NCBI GenBank assembly: GCA_036375895.1
Contig: DASVBJ010000253.1
Location: 1 to 14,945 of the forward strand
Length of the DNA stretch: 14,945 nt
Source of the DNA: DASVBJ01 sp036375895
Lineage (GTDB): Bacteria > Actinomycetota > Actinomycetes > JACCUZ01
Direction of reading: 5' to 3'
Position numbers and translations under genes: made by a program. Below the pieces are notes generated by a model. It saw only the letters and a program-made list of their open reading frames with translations. It did not search any database and was not told the origin of the DNA. Shown here one piece after another: positions 12,515 through 14,945 of the stretch; positions within the stretch are counted from its first letter, which is position 1, and each line of letters opens with the position of its first letter.

Positions 12515-13782
12515 CCGTGGTCGGCGTCGGCCGCCTCCACCTCGTCCGGCAGGTGCTCGACGGTGGGCGTGCCGATGCGTGACCCCAGCACCGCCTCCTC
12601 GTCCGGCTTTCGCGTGAGCACGTCACGGACGTAGGCCCGGACCGCGGCCATCAGCCCGACGTCCCTGCCCTGCCGCTCGGACAGGAACCACCGGTGCTCG
12701 AGCACCTCGTGGTAGATCTCCGCGGGCTCGAGCTTGCCGCGCAGCTCCCTGGGCACGGCGCTGACGACCGGCTCGAAGGCCTCTGCCACCCACCGGTGCG
12801 CGGCGATCTCCTCGTCGGCGTCCGGGCCCAGCGCGGCTCGGAACGAGTCGACGTCGTTGAGCAGCCGGCGGGCCTGGTTCTCCTGTACGTCGAGACCGGT
12901 GAGACGCAGCAGCCGCCGGCTGTGGTGGCCCGCGTCGACGACCTTGGGTGTGAGCACCACCCGGGACCCGCCCTGCTCGGTGACGATCTGCAGCTCGGCC
13001 ACGTCGAAGCCGAGGTCGTTGAGGCGGCGGACCCGCTGCTCGACCCGCCACCGCTCCCCGGGGTCGAAGACCTCGGTGGACGTGATCTCGTTCCACAGGC
13101 TCTGGTAGCGATGGACGAGACCATCGGCCGCCTGCACGGCGTCGACCGAGCCGTGCAACAGCCCGCCGGCCTCGAGGTCGAGCAGCTCGCCGGCGATGTT
13201 GACCCTGGCCACCTCCAGGTCCTGGCTGCGCTGCCCGTCGGACAGCTCAGGGTGCAGCTCGCCCGTCTCGGCGTCGACGAGATAGGCGGCGAAGGCCCCC
13301 GCGTCGCGCCGGAACAGCGTGTTCGACAGGGAGCAGTCGCCCCAGTAGAAGCCACCGTTGTGCAGCCGCACCAGCAGGGCGGAGAGGGCATCGAACAGCC
13401 GGTGGGCGGTGTCGGGACGCAGGGTGGTGGAGAACAGCGCGCGGTACGGCAGCGAGAACTGCAGGTGCCGGGTGATGAGCGCCGGGTCGAGCGGCTCGCC
13501 GCGACCGGTCTCGCGTCCCATGAGGACACCGACCGCCTCGACCGCCGGCATGTCCAGACGCTCCAGCCGCCGGAGCAGCCCGTACTCGTGCCGGGCCAGG
13601 TGCTCGGTGACCTCCTTGACGGCGTAGACGACCCCGCCGAGCCGCACGAACCTGACGACGTGGCGGGAGATGCCGCGAGGCAGGCTGACCAGCTGGTCCT
13701 CCGGCCAGTCCTCCAGCGGCACGTCCCACGGCAGGTCGAGCAGGGCGGGGTCGCCCGGCGCCGAGATGATCTTCAGTGGCAC
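12511..13782 (-). CDS. DUF4032 protein with kinase-like N-terminal domain
   Basis: This 423-residue protein matches the actinobacterial DUF4032 type, whose N-terminal part resembles lipopolysaccharide-kinase/protein-kinase folds. Kinase landmarks are present: VVYAVKEV with Lys56, Glu66 as the likely helix-C partner, GGFYWGDCSLSNTLF with Asp149 and Asn154 at the catalytic-loop position, and AYLVDAETGEL with Asp170 at the metal-binding position. The usual HRD/HGD histidine is replaced by Trp147. The C-terminal half (about 200-400) is DUF4032 proper, with long helices such as WRVEQRVRRLNDLGFDVAELQ. There is no signal peptide or membrane helix. The start is GTG 13782, 24 bases after the ABC ATPase stop on the same strand, so the two are probably one operon. 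The kinase activity and its substrate are inferred. Confidence 0.88.
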   Translation of the reverse strand: MPLKIISAPGDPALLDLPWDVPLEDWPEDQLVSLPRGISRHVVRFVRLGGVVYAVKEVTEHLARHEYGLLRRLERLDMPAVEAVGVLMGRETGRGEPLDPALITRHLQFSLPYRALFSTTLRPDTAHRLFDALSALLVRLHNGGFYWGDCSLSNTLFRRDAGAFAAYLVDAETGELHPELSDGQRSQDLEVARVNIAGELLDLEAGGLLHGSVDAVQAADGLVHRYQSLWNEITSTEVFDPGERWRVEQRVRRLNDLGFDVAELQIVTEQGGSRVVLTPKVVDAGHHSRRLLRLTGLDVQENQARRLLNDVDSFRAALGPDADEEIAAHRWVAEAFEPVVSAVPRELRGKLEPAEIYHEVLEHRWFLSERQGRDVGLMAAVRAYVRDVLTRKPDEEAVLGSRIGTPTVEHLPDEVEAADADHG

Positions 13783-13806
13783 GGAACCGGTCCCGACGAG
13801 GGGTGG

Positions 13807-14895
<1,089 letters not shown>

Positions 14896-14945
14896 GGGGG
14901 ATACATCCCTTCACCGGCAGGTACGTGCCGGACGATCCGAGTAAA

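Overview
The window is chromosomal DNA of a high-GC actinobacterium. The evidence is the very GC-rich third codon positions, frequent GTG starts, a CarD very close in sequence to the mycobacterial protein, and the order phoU / two-component pair / carD / ispD / ispF / cysS / rRNA methyltransferase, which is a conserved actinobacterial neighbourhood. I cannot assign family or genus from the sequence alone. Sixteen protein genes fill the window. I see no tRNA, rRNA, insertion sequence, phage gene or CRISPR array, and no gene-free stretch above about 220 bases.

Layout. (1) Bases 1-2720: a small helical protein (+), an MFS transporter (-) and phosphoglycerate mutase (+). (2) Bases 2717-5359: phosphate signalling, with phoU (-) divergent from a SenX3/PhoR-type kinase and a RegX3/PhoP-type regulator (+). 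The 145-base gap between them carries 11-mers resembling a PHO box and an inverted repeat. (3) Bases 5367-6870: a lipoprotein and a UbiA-family prenyltransferase, both (-). (4) Bases 7087-12514: a co-directional (+) run of carD, a membrane PIN-TRAM protein, ispD, ispF, cysS and an RlmB-type 23S rRNA methyltransferase. (5) Bases 12511-14895: a (-) pair, a MalK/UgpC/MsiK-type sugar ABC ATPase followed by a DUF4032 protein with a kinase-like core.

The genes are mostly housekeeping: glycolysis, phosphate sensing, RNA polymerase and rRNA control, the MEP isoprenoid pathway, cysteine charging and sugar import. A link between the MEP genes and the prenyltransferase, through isoprenoid precursors, is plausible but not shown.

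The non-coding structure is the unusual part. A long near-perfect palindrome with a shared 24-base right arm occurs twice, and each copy sits at one of the two convergent gene junctions that have any room. An 18-bp inverted repeat with a 44-base loop lies between ispF and cysS. Several genes (senX3-like, cysS, ubiA-like, probably gpmA) have a -10-like TANNNT hexamer or close variant 6-7 bases before the start codon and no convincing Shine-Dalgarno sequence, which suggests leaderless transcripts.
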